NCBI GenBank assembly: GCA_029561145.1
Contig: JAKQJM010000088.1
Span: forward strand, 124,001 to 188,000
Reading direction: 5' to 3'
DNA: 64,000 bases
DNA from: Pseudomonadota bacterium
GTDB lineage: Bacteria; Pseudomonadota; Gammaproteobacteria; Xanthomonadales; Rhodanobacteraceae
Shown: positions 18,116 to 26,986 of the stretch, piece after piece
How positions within the stretch are numbered: the first letter of the stretch is position 1
Layout: the number at the start of each line of letters is the position of its first letter
Position numbers and translations under genes: made by a program
The notes under the pieces: generated by a model
Databases searched by the model: none
What the model saw: the letters and a program-made list of their open reading frames with translations, nothing else
What the model was told of the DNA's origin: nothing

Positions 18116-21100
18116 ATGCGACTGACCACAATCAAGCTGGCTGGCTTCAAGTCCTTCGTCGATCCGACCACGCTGCACCTGCCGACCAACATGTCGGCCG
18201 TGGTTGGCCCGAACGGCTGCGGCAAATCCAACATCATCGATGCGATCCGCTGGGTCATGGGTGAGAGCGCCGCGAGCAGGTTGCGCGGCGATTCACTGAC
18301 CGATGTCATTTTTTCCGGATCGAGCGCGCGCAAACCCGTCGGTCAGGCCGTGGTCGAGCTGGTGTTCGACAATTCCGACGGCACCGTGACCGGCGAATAC
18401 GCCCATTACAACGAGATCTCGGTCAAACGTCTGGTCAGTCGAGATGGCCAGTCGCAGTATTTTCTCAACGGCACGCGTTGTCGCCGGCGCGACATCACCG
18501 ACCTGTTCCTCGGCACCGGACTTGGCCCGCGCAGCTACTCGATCATCGAGCAGGGCATGATCAGCCAGATCGTGGAATCCGATCCCGAGCAATTGCGCGT
18601 GCACCTCGAGGAGGCCGCCGGGATATCGCGCTACAAGGAGCGTCGCAAGGAAACGGAGAGCCGCATCAAGGCGACCCGCGAAAACCTTGACCGCGTGCGT
18701 GACGTGCGCGACGAAGTCGACAAGCAGCTCGAACATCTCAAACGTCAGGCACGTGCCGCCGAGCGCTGGCAGGATTTCCAGGGGCAGCACAAGCGCAAGG
18801 AGGCCGAACTCAAGGCCGTCACCCTGCGCGAATCGCGCGCGGATCTCGATGCCCAATCGGGATCCCTGCGCCAGGCCGAGCTTGCGATCGAACAGCAACT
18901 GGCCGAGCAGCGACAGCGCGAAGCGCAAATAGAAACCGGGCGAGAGGCCCATGTGGCCGCGAGCGAGCACCTCAATGCGGTGCAGGCCGAGGTCTACAAG
19001 GTAGGCGCCGAGATCGCGCGGGTGGAACAGCAGATCCAGCACAACCACGTTCTTGCCGAGCAACTCGAGCGTGCGCGCACCGAGACCGCGAACGCACACG
19101 CACAACTGGCCGAGCACATCGCGGGCGACACCGCGCAGATTGAAGCTCTGCGTGAAAGCCTGAGTGAGTCAGCGCCGCAACGCGAGGCCTTGCATGAAGC
19201 GGTCGAGAACGCGGCGGAAGTGCTGCGCCTCGCCGAAGCCGGCCTTGCCGAGTGGCAGGAGCAATGGGACGCCTACACGCGCTCCAGTTCCGAAGCCGGA
19301 CAGGCCGCCGAGATCGAGCGCACGCGCCTGGACTATCTCGATCGACAATGCATCGAGGCGGATCGTCGTCGCGAGATGCTCGACGCCGAGAAGCGCGCCG
19401 CCGATTTCGGCGAGTTCGCGCGCGCCCTGGAAATCCTCGATGTCGACCATGGCCAACTGCGCGAACAGGTCGAGACGTTTACCGCACTGCTTGATACCCG
19501 GCGCAACGAGCTCGAGCAGATCCTGGAGACCGAACGGCAACTGCAGACAGGCCTCAGCACACGTCGTGGCGAGCTGGAGAAGTCCCGTGGCCGCCTGGCT
19601 TCACTCGAAGCATTGCAGCACGCCGCACTGGGTGAGGACGGCGGTGTTGCCCATGACTGGCTGGAACGGCTTGGCATCGGTCGGTCGCGCCGGCTCGGTG
19701 AAGTCCTCGAGGTCGATGCGGGCTGGGAGCGTGCCATCGAAACGGTCCTGCAGGGCTGGCTCGATGCGGTCCTCGTCGATTCGCCGCAGGCGATGGAAGC
19801 GGATCTCGCGAGTTTGCGTGATGCTGACGTGACCCTGCTTGCCGCGGCATCGAGCGATGCGGTCCACGCGCCGGGCACCTTGGCGGCACATGCCCGCGGT
19901 CCGAGTGCGGCGCTGGCTGTGCTGGCGCGCGTGCACACCGTGGAATCGATCGATTCGCTGGCCGGGATGACGAACGCGCTCGAACCCGGTCACTCGATCG
20001 TCACCCGTGATGGTGAGTGGGTGGGACCCGGATTCGCCCGTGTTGCGCGTGCCCAGGGATCGCAGGTTGGCGTGCTTGCTCGCGAGCGCGAGATCGCCGA
20101 GCTTGGAAGCCGGATCCTCGATCTGGATACCGAGATCGAGGAATTCGCAGCGCAGCTTGAGGAATCGCGGGTTGCCCGGATCGATGCCGAGCGCGTGCGC
20201 GACGATGCACAGCGCGACCTGCATTCCGGGCACCGCCGGCTTGCCGAGATTTCCGGCCAGTTGCAAAGCCAGCGCGGACGCATGGAAAGTGCCCGCGAAC
20301 GGCTCGTCCGGGTCGATGCCGAACTGGACGAACTGATCGTCAAGCTCGATTCTGACAAGGGCCAGTCGCGCGAAGCGCGAGGACGCCTGGACAAGGCAGT
20401 CGAGCGCATGGGCGAGCTCGAACAGCAACGCCAGCAACTCGACGGAAGTCGGCGGCAGCTGCTCGAAAGTCGCGAGGAAGCGCGCATGAATGCGCGTGAG
20501 GCACGCGATACCGAGCATCAGGCCGCGCTATCGGTGGAATCCAAGCGTTCCTCGCTGAGTTCGCTCGAGCAGGCCTTGCAGCGGATGCAGGCCCAACTGG
20601 CCCAGCTTGAATCGCGCCGCAGCGAGATTGCCGCGCAGATCGAAGCGGGAGGCGATCCGCTCGCCGAACTCGAAGGAGAACGCCAGGCTTGCTTGAACCA
20701 GCGATTGCTGGTCGATCGCCAGCTGGTCGAGGCACGCAAGGCGCTCGAGGAGCGCGACGCCGAAATGCGTCGTATCGAAGTCGAACGCAATGCGATCGTC
20801 GAGGCACTGACCGTGCGACGGGAACACCTGGCCAATCTCCGCCTCAATGAGCAGGAACATCGGCTGCAGGCGCAGGCTCTCGCCGAAGCGATCGTCGAGG
20901 CCGGGTTCGAGATCGAAGCCCTGCTTGCCGAATTGCCCGATGAGATCGATGCGGTCCGGTGGCGCAGCGACCTCGACGAGCTCGAGCAGAAAATTCGGCG
21001 CCTTGAGCCGGTCAACCTTGCCGCGATCAAGGAGTACGAGGAGCAATCCCAGCGCAAGACCTATCTCGACGCCCAGCTCACCGACCTCGGCACTGCCCTG

Positions 21101-21619
21101 GAAACCCTCGAAGCCGCGATCCGCAAGATCGATCGCGAGACGAGGCAGCGCTTCAAGGATACGTTCGATCGCGTGAATGCCGGCGTGCAGGAGCTGTTCC
21201 CGCGCCTGTTCGGCGGTGGCCAGGCGTATCTCGAACTGACCGGCGATGACTTGCTGTCGACCGGCGTTTCGATCATGGCGCGTCCGCCCGGAAAGCGCGT
21301 GACATCGATATCGCTGTTGTCCGGTGGCGAGAAGGCGATGACTGCCGTGGCCCTGGTGTTCTCGATCTTCCGCCTCAACCCCGCGCCTTTCTGCCTGCTC
21401 GACGAGGTCGACGCGCCGCTTGACGAGGCCAACGTCGGCCGCTTCTCGGCGATGGTTACCGAGATGAGCCAGAACGTTCAGTTCATCTTCGTCACCCACA
21501 ACAAGGCAACCATGGAGGCCGCGTCGCAGCTCTGCGGCGTGACCATGCGTGAGCCCGGCGTTTCGCGTCTTGTGCAGGTCGACCTCGCGGAAGCCGCTAA
21601 ACTGGCTGGAGCCGCGTAG
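18116..21619 (+). CDS. smc: Chromosome partition protein SMC
   Basis: A 1167-residue SMC with Walker A GPNGCGKSN (31-39), a QSQ-containing loop (DGQSQYF), long coiled coils from about 170-500 and 670-1010, a hinge near 505-660, the ABC signature LLSGGEKAM and Walker B FCLLDEVDAPLDEANV. It makes the bacterial condensin with ScpA and ScpB, whose genes lie 2 kb away on the other strand. Position 24 bases after the PPIase gene suggests cotranscription. Followed closely by zipA, as in Pseudomonas and Xanthomonas. Confidence 0.98.
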   Translation: MRLTTIKLAGFKSFVDPTTLHLPTNMSAVVGPNGCGKSNIIDAIRWVMGESAASRLRGDSLTDVIFSGSSARKPVGQAVVELVFDNSDGTVTGEYAHYNEISVKRLVSRDGQSQYFLNGTRCRRRDITDLFLGTGLGPRSYSIIEQGMISQIVESDPEQLRVHLEEAAGISRYKERRKETESRIKATRENLDRVRDVRDEVDKQLEHLKRQARAAERWQDFQGQHKRKEAELKAVTLRESRADLDAQSGSLRQAELAIEQQLAEQRQREAQIETGREAHVAASEHLNAVQAEVYKVGAEIARVEQQIQHNHVLAEQLERARTETANAHAQLAEHIAGDTAQIEALRESLSESAPQREALHEAVENAAEVLRLAEAGLAEWQEQWDAYTRSSSEAGQAAEIERTRLDYLDRQCIEADRRREMLDAEKRAADFGEFARALEILDVDHGQLREQVETFTALLDTRRNELEQILETERQLQTGLSTRRGELEKSRGRLASLEALQHAALGEDGGVAHDWLERLGIGRSRRLGEVLEVDAGWERAIETVLQGWLDAVLVDSPQAMEADLASLRDADVTLLAAASSDAVHAPGTLAAHARGPSAALAVLARVHTVESIDSLAGMTNALEPGHSIVTRDGEWVGPGFARVARAQGSQVGVLAREREIAELGSRILDLDTEIEEFAAQLEESRVARIDAERVRDDAQRDLHSGHRRLAEISGQLQSQRGRMESARERLVRVDAELDELIVKLDSDKGQSREARGRLDKAVERMGELEQQRQQLDGSRRQLLESREEARMNAREARDTEHQAALSVESKRSSLSSLEQALQRMQAQLAQLESRRSEIAAQIEAGGDPLAELEGERQACLNQRLLVDRQLVEARKALEERDAEMRRIEVERNAIVEALTVRREHLANLRLNEQEHRLQAQALAEAIVEAGFEIEALLAELPDEIDAVRWRSDLDELEQKIRRLEPVNLAAIKEYEEQSQRKTYLDAQLTDLGTALETLEAAIRKIDRETRQRFKDTFDRVNAGVQELFPRLFGGGQAYLELTGDDLLSTGVSIMARPPGKRVTSISLLSGGEKAMTAVALVFSIFRLNPAPFCLLDEVDAPLDEANVGRFSAMVTEMSQNVQFIFVTHNKATMEAASQLCGVTMREPGVSRLVQVDLAEAAKLAGAA

Positions 21620-21644
21620 GCCAGCGCACCTTCAAGGAGTCGGC

Positions 21645-22424
21645 ATGGAGCAGCAAGCATTGGGCGCGACAGAGATGCGCGTCATCATCTTCATCATCGG
21701 CCTCATCGCTCTTGCGCTGATCTACCTGTTCGGGCGGCCGAAGAAGCCGGGGCAGGGCAAGCGCACGCTGTTTCGCAAGCCGGCAGGGGAGCGCGTCGAG
21801 CCGACGTTCGAAGGTGATGTCGAACTGGACGACACGCTCGATTCCACGCTGCACGGCGAACAACTGGAGTTGCTCGGTTCGAACGAAGTTCCGTTCGAAT
21901 CGATCGCTGTCGAGACCAGGGGAAAAGGCAGGACGCGCCGCCCCACTCGCCCGCTGGTCGGCGTCCGTCCGGATTCGCCCATCGAGCGGATCGTCACGTT
22001 GTTCGTCTGTGCCCGCGCCGGCCTGCTCATTTCGGGCAGCGATCTCGTCGTCGCCGCCGAAAAGTCCGGGCTCGAGTTCGGCGACCAGGGGATCTTCCAT
22101 CGCATGGTCACCGGCAAGAGCGAGTCAGGTCCGATCTTCAGCATGGCCAACATGGTCAAGCCCGGCAGTTTCGACATGACCACGATCGAACAGCTGGAAA
22201 CGCCGGGGCTGACCTTGTTCATGGCCTTGCCTGGACCGCTCTCCGCACTGGATGCCTGGGACACGCTGCTGCCGACCGCACAACGCCTGGCTGAGCTGCT
22301 GGACGCGAGCCTGCTCGACGAGAAGCGCGGCGCACTGGGGCGCCAGGGTATCGCTCATGTCCGCGATGAATTGCGTGCATGGGACCGCAAGCAGGAAGGT
22401 GGGCAGATCCGGCCGAGCTGGTAG
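21645..22424 (+). CDS. zipA: Cell division protein ZipA
   Basis: A 259-residue protein: N-terminal membrane anchor (about 12-29, MRVIIFIIGLIALALIYLFG), a charged linker, and the C-terminal ZipA/FtsZ-binding domain from about 125 (IVTLFVCAR, FHRMV, FSMANMVKPGSFD, LTLFMALPGP). ZipA tethers FtsZ to the membrane. The AAGGAGT site upstream of 21645 supports this ATG; the Met ten codons later, next to the anchor, is an alternative. In many gammaproteobacteria ligA comes next; here it does not. Confidence 0.92.
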   Translation: MEQQALGATEMRVIIFIIGLIALALIYLFGRPKKPGQGKRTLFRKPAGERVEPTFEGDVELDDTLDSTLHGEQLELLGSNEVPFESIAVETRGKGRTRRPTRPLVGVRPDSPIERIVTLFVCARAGLLISGSDLVVAAEKSGLEFGDQGIFHRMVTGKSESGPIFSMANMVKPGSFDMTTIEQLETPGLTLFMALPGPLSALDAWDTLLPTAQRLAELLDASLLDEKRGALGRQGIAHVRDELRAWDRKQEGGQIRPSW

Positions 22425-22581
22425 CCAGCGCCATTGGTGATCCCGGGTCCGGGCGTGAGTGGAACGGTTTGTGACGATGTGTTCCGCGCTGCGTCGCAGA
22501 TAGTGTGAATGCTCGACTTCAGCCGGCGATCATTTGCCCATCGCCGTGGTCTGGCGAATATTCCCCACCAGGAGACACATC

Positions 22582-22980
22582 GTGAGCAAGCAGATCAAAG
22601 TGATGAAAACGGTCAAGCCAGGCCCGAGCGCATCGGTCGACAAGGTCCAGCAGGTTTGGCTGGCTGGTCTCGGCGCATTCTCGATCGCGCAGAAGCAGGG
22701 CAAGGTGATCCTTGACGGAATGATCAACGAAGGACGTTCATTCCAGTTGCGTACCGACAAGCTTGCGCGCAAGGTTTCGGGCGAGATCAAGGCAGTCGCG
22801 GAAACGCGCATGGCGCCGGTCAAGCTCCGCCTTGCGGCACTGCGCAGCGATGCCGAAGCGAAGATCGAACAGGGTGTGGGCCGCCTGATGTCATATGCGG
22901 GGATCCCGTCCAAGGCCGATGTCGACTCCCTGATTGCACGCGTCGACAAGCTTTCGCGCCAGTTGCGCGCTACCAGGTAG
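22582..22980 (+). CDS. Phasin family protein
   Basis: A 132-residue phasin: VDKVQQVWLAGLGAFSIAQKQGK at the N-terminus, then an amphipathic helical body ending in VDSLIARVDKLSRQLR. Phasins coat polyhydroxyalkanoate or other lipid granules. The start is GTG with an AGGAGA site eight bases upstream; an earlier in-frame start lacks one. It shares the WLAGLGAF core with the longer phasin at 26242-26895. A terminator follows. Confidence 0.88.
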   Translation: MSKQIKVMKTVKPGPSASVDKVQQVWLAGLGAFSIAQKQGKVILDGMINEGRSFQLRTDKLARKVSGEIKAVAETRMAPVKLRLAALRSDAEAKIEQGVGRLMSYAGIPSKADVDSLIARVDKLSRQLRATR

Positions 22981-23000
22981 TTCTCTGGCAGGATTCGAAA

Positions 23001-23028
23001 AAGCGGCCGCCTTGAGCGGCCGTTTTTC
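23001..23028 (+). terminator. Terminator after the phasin gene
   Basis: A 10-bp stem, AAGCGGCCGC (23001-23010) with GCGGCCGTTT (23016-23025), one G-U pair, loop CTTGA, T-run to 23027. It also separates the convergent TetR gene. Confidence 0.85.
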
Positions 23029-23037
23029 GTTGTGCAC

Positions 23038-23670
23038 TCAGCGCAGGTAGGCCGCGGCCAGCGTATTCAGATGCAGGCGTTCCGAGTCGCGCAGGAAGGG
23101 AGCGATAAGCATCATGACCTGATGGATGCCCCGGCCGACATCGAGCTGGCCCGATTCGTTCTTGCCGTGCCGCACGGCGTCGAAATTCAACCAGAACGTG
23201 GCTACCAGCACGATGTTCTCCGCGGTTGCGCGGATCTCGTCGGCGCTGGCCCGGAAAATTCCGGCGGCGGCAAGACCGCGCATGACCGATTCCGCGTTTT
23301 CCGACGCACGCTTGAGGATGCGCGCGAAATGCAGGCGCAACTTGCGGTTGCGCGAAAGGATGTCGACAAGATCGCGATAGACGAAGCGGAAATCCCACAT
23401 GCACTCGAAGATCAGATGCAGTTGCAGCCAGACATCCTCGAGGTTCGGTAATCGATCACCGGGGGTAACCAGGGCTTCGTCGATACGCTGTTCATAGCGT
23501 GCGAACAACTGCCCGATGATGTCGTCCTTGTTCCGGTAGTGGTAGTAGAGATTGCCGGGGCTGATGCCCAGTTCGTCGGCGATGTGGTTGGTCGTTACGT
23601 TCGGCTCGCCCTGGCCGTTGAACATCGCCAACGCGGTTTCAAGAATGAGCTCGCGTGTCTGGCGCGCCAT
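23038..23670 (-). CDS. TetR-family regulator, PhaD-like
   Basis: A 210-residue TetR protein with HTH TTNHIADELGISPGNLYYHY (26-45). The stretch ILETALAMFNGQGEPNVTT and the ISPGNLYYHY helix strongly resemble the PhaD regulators of Pseudomonas PHA loci, as I remember them. PhaD senses an acyl-CoA-type ligand and controls phasin genes. ATG at 23670 begins MARQTREL; the longer open frame upstream overlaps the ACBP gene. It is 28 bases downstream of the ACBP gene on the same strand. PHA/lipid context supports the assignment, which still needs a tree. Confidence 0.85.
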   Translation of the reverse strand: MARQTRELILETALAMFNGQGEPNVTTNHIADELGISPGNLYYHYRNKDDIIGQLFARYEQRIDEALVTPGDRLPNLEDVWLQLHLIFECMWDFRFVYRDLVDILSRNRKLRLHFARILKRASENAESVMRGLAAAGIFRASADEIRATAENIVLVATFWLNFDAVRHGKNESGQLDVGRGIHQVMMLIAPFLRDSERLHLNTLAAAYLR

Positions 23671-23698
23671 GGGAAATGCCGAGCCGGAGACGCCGTGC

Positions 23699-23956
23699 TC
23701 AGGCGCGCAGCTTGGCGACCAGGTCGATGTATTTCTGCATCGCTTCGTTCTTGGCTGTGCCCTTGAGCTTCGCCCATGCCTCGTACTTGGCTGTTCCGAC
23801 GAAATCGAAGAAGCCGGGTTTGGGGCCGGCAACATCACCGTCGGCGCCTTGCTTGTAGAGCGCGTAGAGCTTCAACAGGGTGTCGTTGTCTGGACGATCG
23901 TCCAGCTTCTTGATGTCTTCGGCGGCTTTCTCGAAGCTGGCTTGAAGCTTGGACAT
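23699..23956 (-). CDS. Acyl-CoA-binding protein
   Basis: An 85-residue four-helix ACBP. Signature residues are present: LKLYALYKQGADGD, KPGFFDFVGTAKYEAWAKLKG and EAMQKYIDLVAKL. ACBPs hold long-chain acyl-CoA esters in the cytosol and deliver them to enzymes. Divergent from the fatty acyl-CoA reductase gene by 199 bases and upstream of the TetR gene in the same orientation. The position beside an acyl-CoA-consuming enzyme suggests substrate delivery; this is inference. Confidence 0.95.
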   Translation of the reverse strand: MSKLQASFEKAAEDIKKLDDRPDNDTLLKLYALYKQGADGDVAGPKPGFFDFVGTAKYEAWAKLKGTAKNEAMQKYIDLVAKLRA

Positions 23957-24155
23957 GGTATTCGGCCTGATTGGATGCGCCCCTGCGCCGCAACTTTCTA
24001 TCATGCACCCACAAGGCGGTCAACGCGACGGGCAGCACCGCGGCAAGTGCATGGAAACCCGTCCGGCGGACGATTATGCTGTCCATACGGTGGCGTCCGC
24101 GACCATCCGTGATGGCCGGATCTTCGTGGCCGATCAACCTGGACTGGAGTGGGAA

Positions 24156-26150
24156 ATGACATATTTCGTGACTGGCGCCACAGGCTTCATCGGTCGTCAC
24201 TTGCTGGAAAAATTGCTGTTGCGGAAAGGCCGGATCTACTGTCTGGTGCGCAAGGAATCGACTGCGAAGTTCGAAGCGCTGCGCGAGCGACTCGGTGCAG
24301 ACAAGGATCGCCTGATTGCGGTCAGCGGGGATCTGGGCAAGGCCCGGCTTGGCTTGACGCCGACGTCACTGAAGAATCTCGGCGGCAAGATCACCCATTT
24401 CTTCCATCTCGCGGCGCTGTACGATCTCGCTGCCGACGAAGCCAGCCAGGTGAAGGCCAATATCGACGGAACGCGCCATGCCGTGCAATTGGCTGAAGTA
24501 CTCAAGGCCGGCTGCTTCCATCACACCAGTTCGATCGCCGCAGCCGGCCTTTACCCGGGCGTGTTCCGCGAGGACATGTTCGATGAAGCGGAAGGCCTCG
24601 ACAATGTCTATTTCCGCACCAAGCACGATTCCGAGGGCATCGTCCGTTCGGAATGCAAGCGGCCATTCCGCATCTATCGCCCCGGCATCGTCATCGGCAA
24701 CTCGCAGACCGGTGAAATGGACAAGATCGACGGACCCTATTACTTCTTCCAGTTGATCAAGAAGATGCGCCAGGTCCTGCCGCCATGGATGCCAACGGTC
24801 GGGCTCGAAGGCGGGCGCTTGAACCTCGTTCCGGTGGACTGGGTCGCAGCGAGCATGGATCACATCGCGCATATCCCGAAGCTCGACAGCCAATGCTTCC
24901 ATCTGACCGATCCGGCGCCGTATCGAATCGGCGAAGTGCTCAACATCTTTGCTGACGCAGGACACGCGCCGAAGATGAGCATGCGCATCGACGCACGCAT
25001 GTTTGCATTCGTCCCGAGTGCGATCCGCCAGGCGCTGTCGAGCCTGCCGCCGGTGCGGCGCATGCTCAACGTGTTCCTGCGCGATTTCGGCATTCCGGCC
25101 GAGATCATGCGCTTCATCAACTATCCGACCCGGTTCGATACGCGTGAAACCGATCGCGCGCTTCGCGGCTCCAAAATCAAGCTGCCTAAGCTGCAGACCT
25201 ACGCGTGGCGTCTCTGGGACTACTGGGAGCGTCATCTCGACCCGGCCCTGTTCGTCGATCATTCGCTGTCCGGCAAGGTTCGGCGCAAGGTGGTCGTGAT
25301 CACGGGCGGATCATCAGGCATCGGCAAGGCCGTCGCCATCAAGGTCGCCGCGGCCGGGGCCAAGGTGGTCATCTGTGCGCGTGGCGAGGAGGAGCTTGCG
25401 GCGGCAAAGATGGAAATCGAAGGGGCGGGCGGCACCTGTCATACCTACAAGGTCGATCTTGCCGAACTGGCATCCTGCGATGCCTTCGTCAGTCAGGTCA
25501 CAGCGGATCACGGCAGCGTCGATATCCTGATCAACAATGCGGGTCGGTCGATTCGCCGCGCAATTGCGTCGAGCTACGATCGTTTCCATGATTTCGAACG
25601 CACGATGCAGCTCAACTATTTTGGTTCGCTGCGTTTGATTCTCGGCTTTCTGCCGAAGATGACCGAGCGCCATCGTGGCCACATCATCAACATTTCGTCG
25701 ATCGGCGTACTGACCAATGCTCCGCGATTCTCGGCCTATGTTTCGTCGAAGGCGGCGCTGGATGCGTTCTCGCGGTGTGCACAGGCCGAATTCTCCGATC
25801 TCGGCATCAACTTCACGACGATCAACATGCCACTCGTGAAGACACCGATGATCGCGCCGACCAAGATGTACGATTCGGTGCCGACGCTGAGCCCGGAGGA
25901 AGCCGCGGACCTCGTGGTAGAGGCGATCATCGAGCGACCGGTGCGTGTGGCCACGCGCACCGGAATCTTCGCGCAGCTGTTCTATTCGGTCTCTCCGCGC
26001 GCCTACGAGATCGTCATGAACACGGCGTTCCGCCTGTTCCCCGATTCATCCGCGGCGAAGGGCATCAAGGGCATTCGCCAGGAGATGCAGCAAGGGCCGT
26101 CTTCGGAACAGGTCGCGTTCGCGGCGTTGATGCGGGGCGTCCACTGGTAG
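24156..26150 (+). CDS. Two-domain fatty acyl-CoA reductase (SDR)
   Basis: A 664-residue protein with two Rossmann domains. The first (about 1-350) is an extended-SDR/thioester-reductase type with TGATGFIG (6-13) and YFRTKHDSEG. The second (about 375-600) is a classical SDR with TGGSSGIG (383-390), NNAGRS, and Y528-x3-K532 in YVSSKAA. This architecture and length match the alcohol-forming fatty acyl-CoA reductases of Marinobacter, which reduce acyl-CoA to aldehyde and then to alcohol. ATG at 24156 begins MTYFVTGATGF with GGAG upstream. Lipid neighbours support the role. It ends against a minus-strand phasin. Confidence 0.85.
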   Translation: MTYFVTGATGFIGRHLLEKLLLRKGRIYCLVRKESTAKFEALRERLGADKDRLIAVSGDLGKARLGLTPTSLKNLGGKITHFFHLAALYDLAADEASQVKANIDGTRHAVQLAEVLKAGCFHHTSSIAAAGLYPGVFREDMFDEAEGLDNVYFRTKHDSEGIVRSECKRPFRIYRPGIVIGNSQTGEMDKIDGPYYFFQLIKKMRQVLPPWMPTVGLEGGRLNLVPVDWVAASMDHIAHIPKLDSQCFHLTDPAPYRIGEVLNIFADAGHAPKMSMRIDARMFAFVPSAIRQALSSLPPVRRMLNVFLRDFGIPAEIMRFINYPTRFDTRETDRALRGSKIKLPKLQTYAWRLWDYWERHLDPALFVDHSLSGKVRRKVVVITGGSSGIGKAVAIKVAAAGAKVVICARGEEELAAAKMEIEGAGGTCHTYKVDLAELASCDAFVSQVTADHGSVDILINNAGRSIRRAIASSYDRFHDFERTMQLNYFGSLRLILGFLPKMTERHRGHIINISSIGVLTNAPRFSAYVSSKAALDAFSRCAQAEFSDLGINFTTINMPLVKTPMIAPTKMYDSVPTLSPEEAADLVVEAIIERPVRVATRTGIFAQLFYSVSPRAYEIVMNTAFRLFPDSSAAKGIKGIRQEMQQGPSSEQVAFAALMRGVHW

Positions 26151-26196
26151 GCGAGTGGATGCCGTCGACACCGAAGCGTCAAATCATGCGCGCATG

Positions 26197-26228
26197 AAAA
26201 AGCCCCTCGCCGTTCCGGGCGAGGGGCT
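26197..26228 (-). terminator. Terminator of the minus-strand granule operon
   Basis: AGCCCCTCGCC (26201-26211) pairs perfectly with GGCGAGGGGCT (26218-26228), loop of six. On the minus strand the stem runs into TTTTT. It ends the phasin/patatin/PHA-protein transcripts. Confidence 0.9.
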
Positions 26229-26241
26229 CCGCTTCGCGGTC

Positions 26242-26895
26242 CTACTTGGCGCCTGCCTTTTTCTTGCTTGCGGCGTTCCGTGCAACGGGCTTCTTCGCAA
26301 CCGGCTTCTTTGCCGGAGCGGCCGTCCGCTTGGCGCCGACGTGCTTGAGCTGCGCCGATTCGAGTTCACGGGCTACGTCGGCCAGCTCATCCTTGATGCG
26401 GGATACCGATCGCGTGGCGCTTGTGCGGCTGGTCGCCGGCTTGCTGACGGCCCTGGCGGCCGGTTTTGCATTGAGTTTGCTCACTTCGCGGGCGAGTTCC
26501 TCGATACGAGTGGTAAGGCCCTTGAGTTCGGTGCTGCCCGGAACACCAAGCCGGCTCAATGCGCGCGAGACACGATTTTCGAACACCTTTTCGAGCTTGT
26601 CCCAGGTCTCCTGGCTACGCTCCTTGACTTGACCAACCGCTGCCTCAACGGCCCCACGTGCTTCCTCGGCCTTGCCTGCGGTGAGCTTGCGCGTCTTCTG
26701 CTCGAGCGAGACGCCCTCGCGAACCAGGGCCTCGAACAGGCGTGTTCCCTCGTCCTGCGCCTTGGCGAACGCGCCCAGTCCGGCGAGCCAGATGTGCTGC
26801 GCGGACTCGACGATCGATTTTCCACCGGCGCGAGCCGAGGGCGTGCTGGCAGCTGGCGCGGCTTTGGATTTCAGCTTCGGCTTGGGCTTGGTCAT
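26242..26895 (-). CDS. PhaF-like phasin with histone H1-like tail
   Basis: A 217-residue protein. The N-terminal phasin part contains ESAQHIWLAGLGAFAKAQDEG and a long helical, coiled-coil-like body (about 25-125). The C-terminal third is Lys/Ala/Pro-rich with AKKPVAKKPVARN-type repeats like histone H1. That two-part design is the one of PhaF, which binds granules with one end and DNA with the other and helps partition granules at division. ATG at 26895 starts MTKPKPK; the frame stays open upstream without similarity. Confidence 0.85.
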   Translation of the reverse strand: MTKPKPKLKSKAAPAASTPSARAGGKSIVESAQHIWLAGLGAFAKAQDEGTRLFEALVREGVSLEQKTRKLTAGKAEEARGAVEAAVGQVKERSQETWDKLEKVFENRVSRALSRLGVPGSTELKGLTTRIEELAREVSKLNAKPAARAVSKPATSRTSATRSVSRIKDELADVARELESAQLKHVGAKRTAAPAKKPVAKKPVARNAASKKKAGAK

Positions 26896-26986
26896 TGCAG
26901 GGTTCCTTCGATGGGATGGGCACGGGATGCCCGGTTGGTTGCGCAGGTTAGTTCCGCTTCCTAGAGCAAGTAATCGATGCGGAAGA

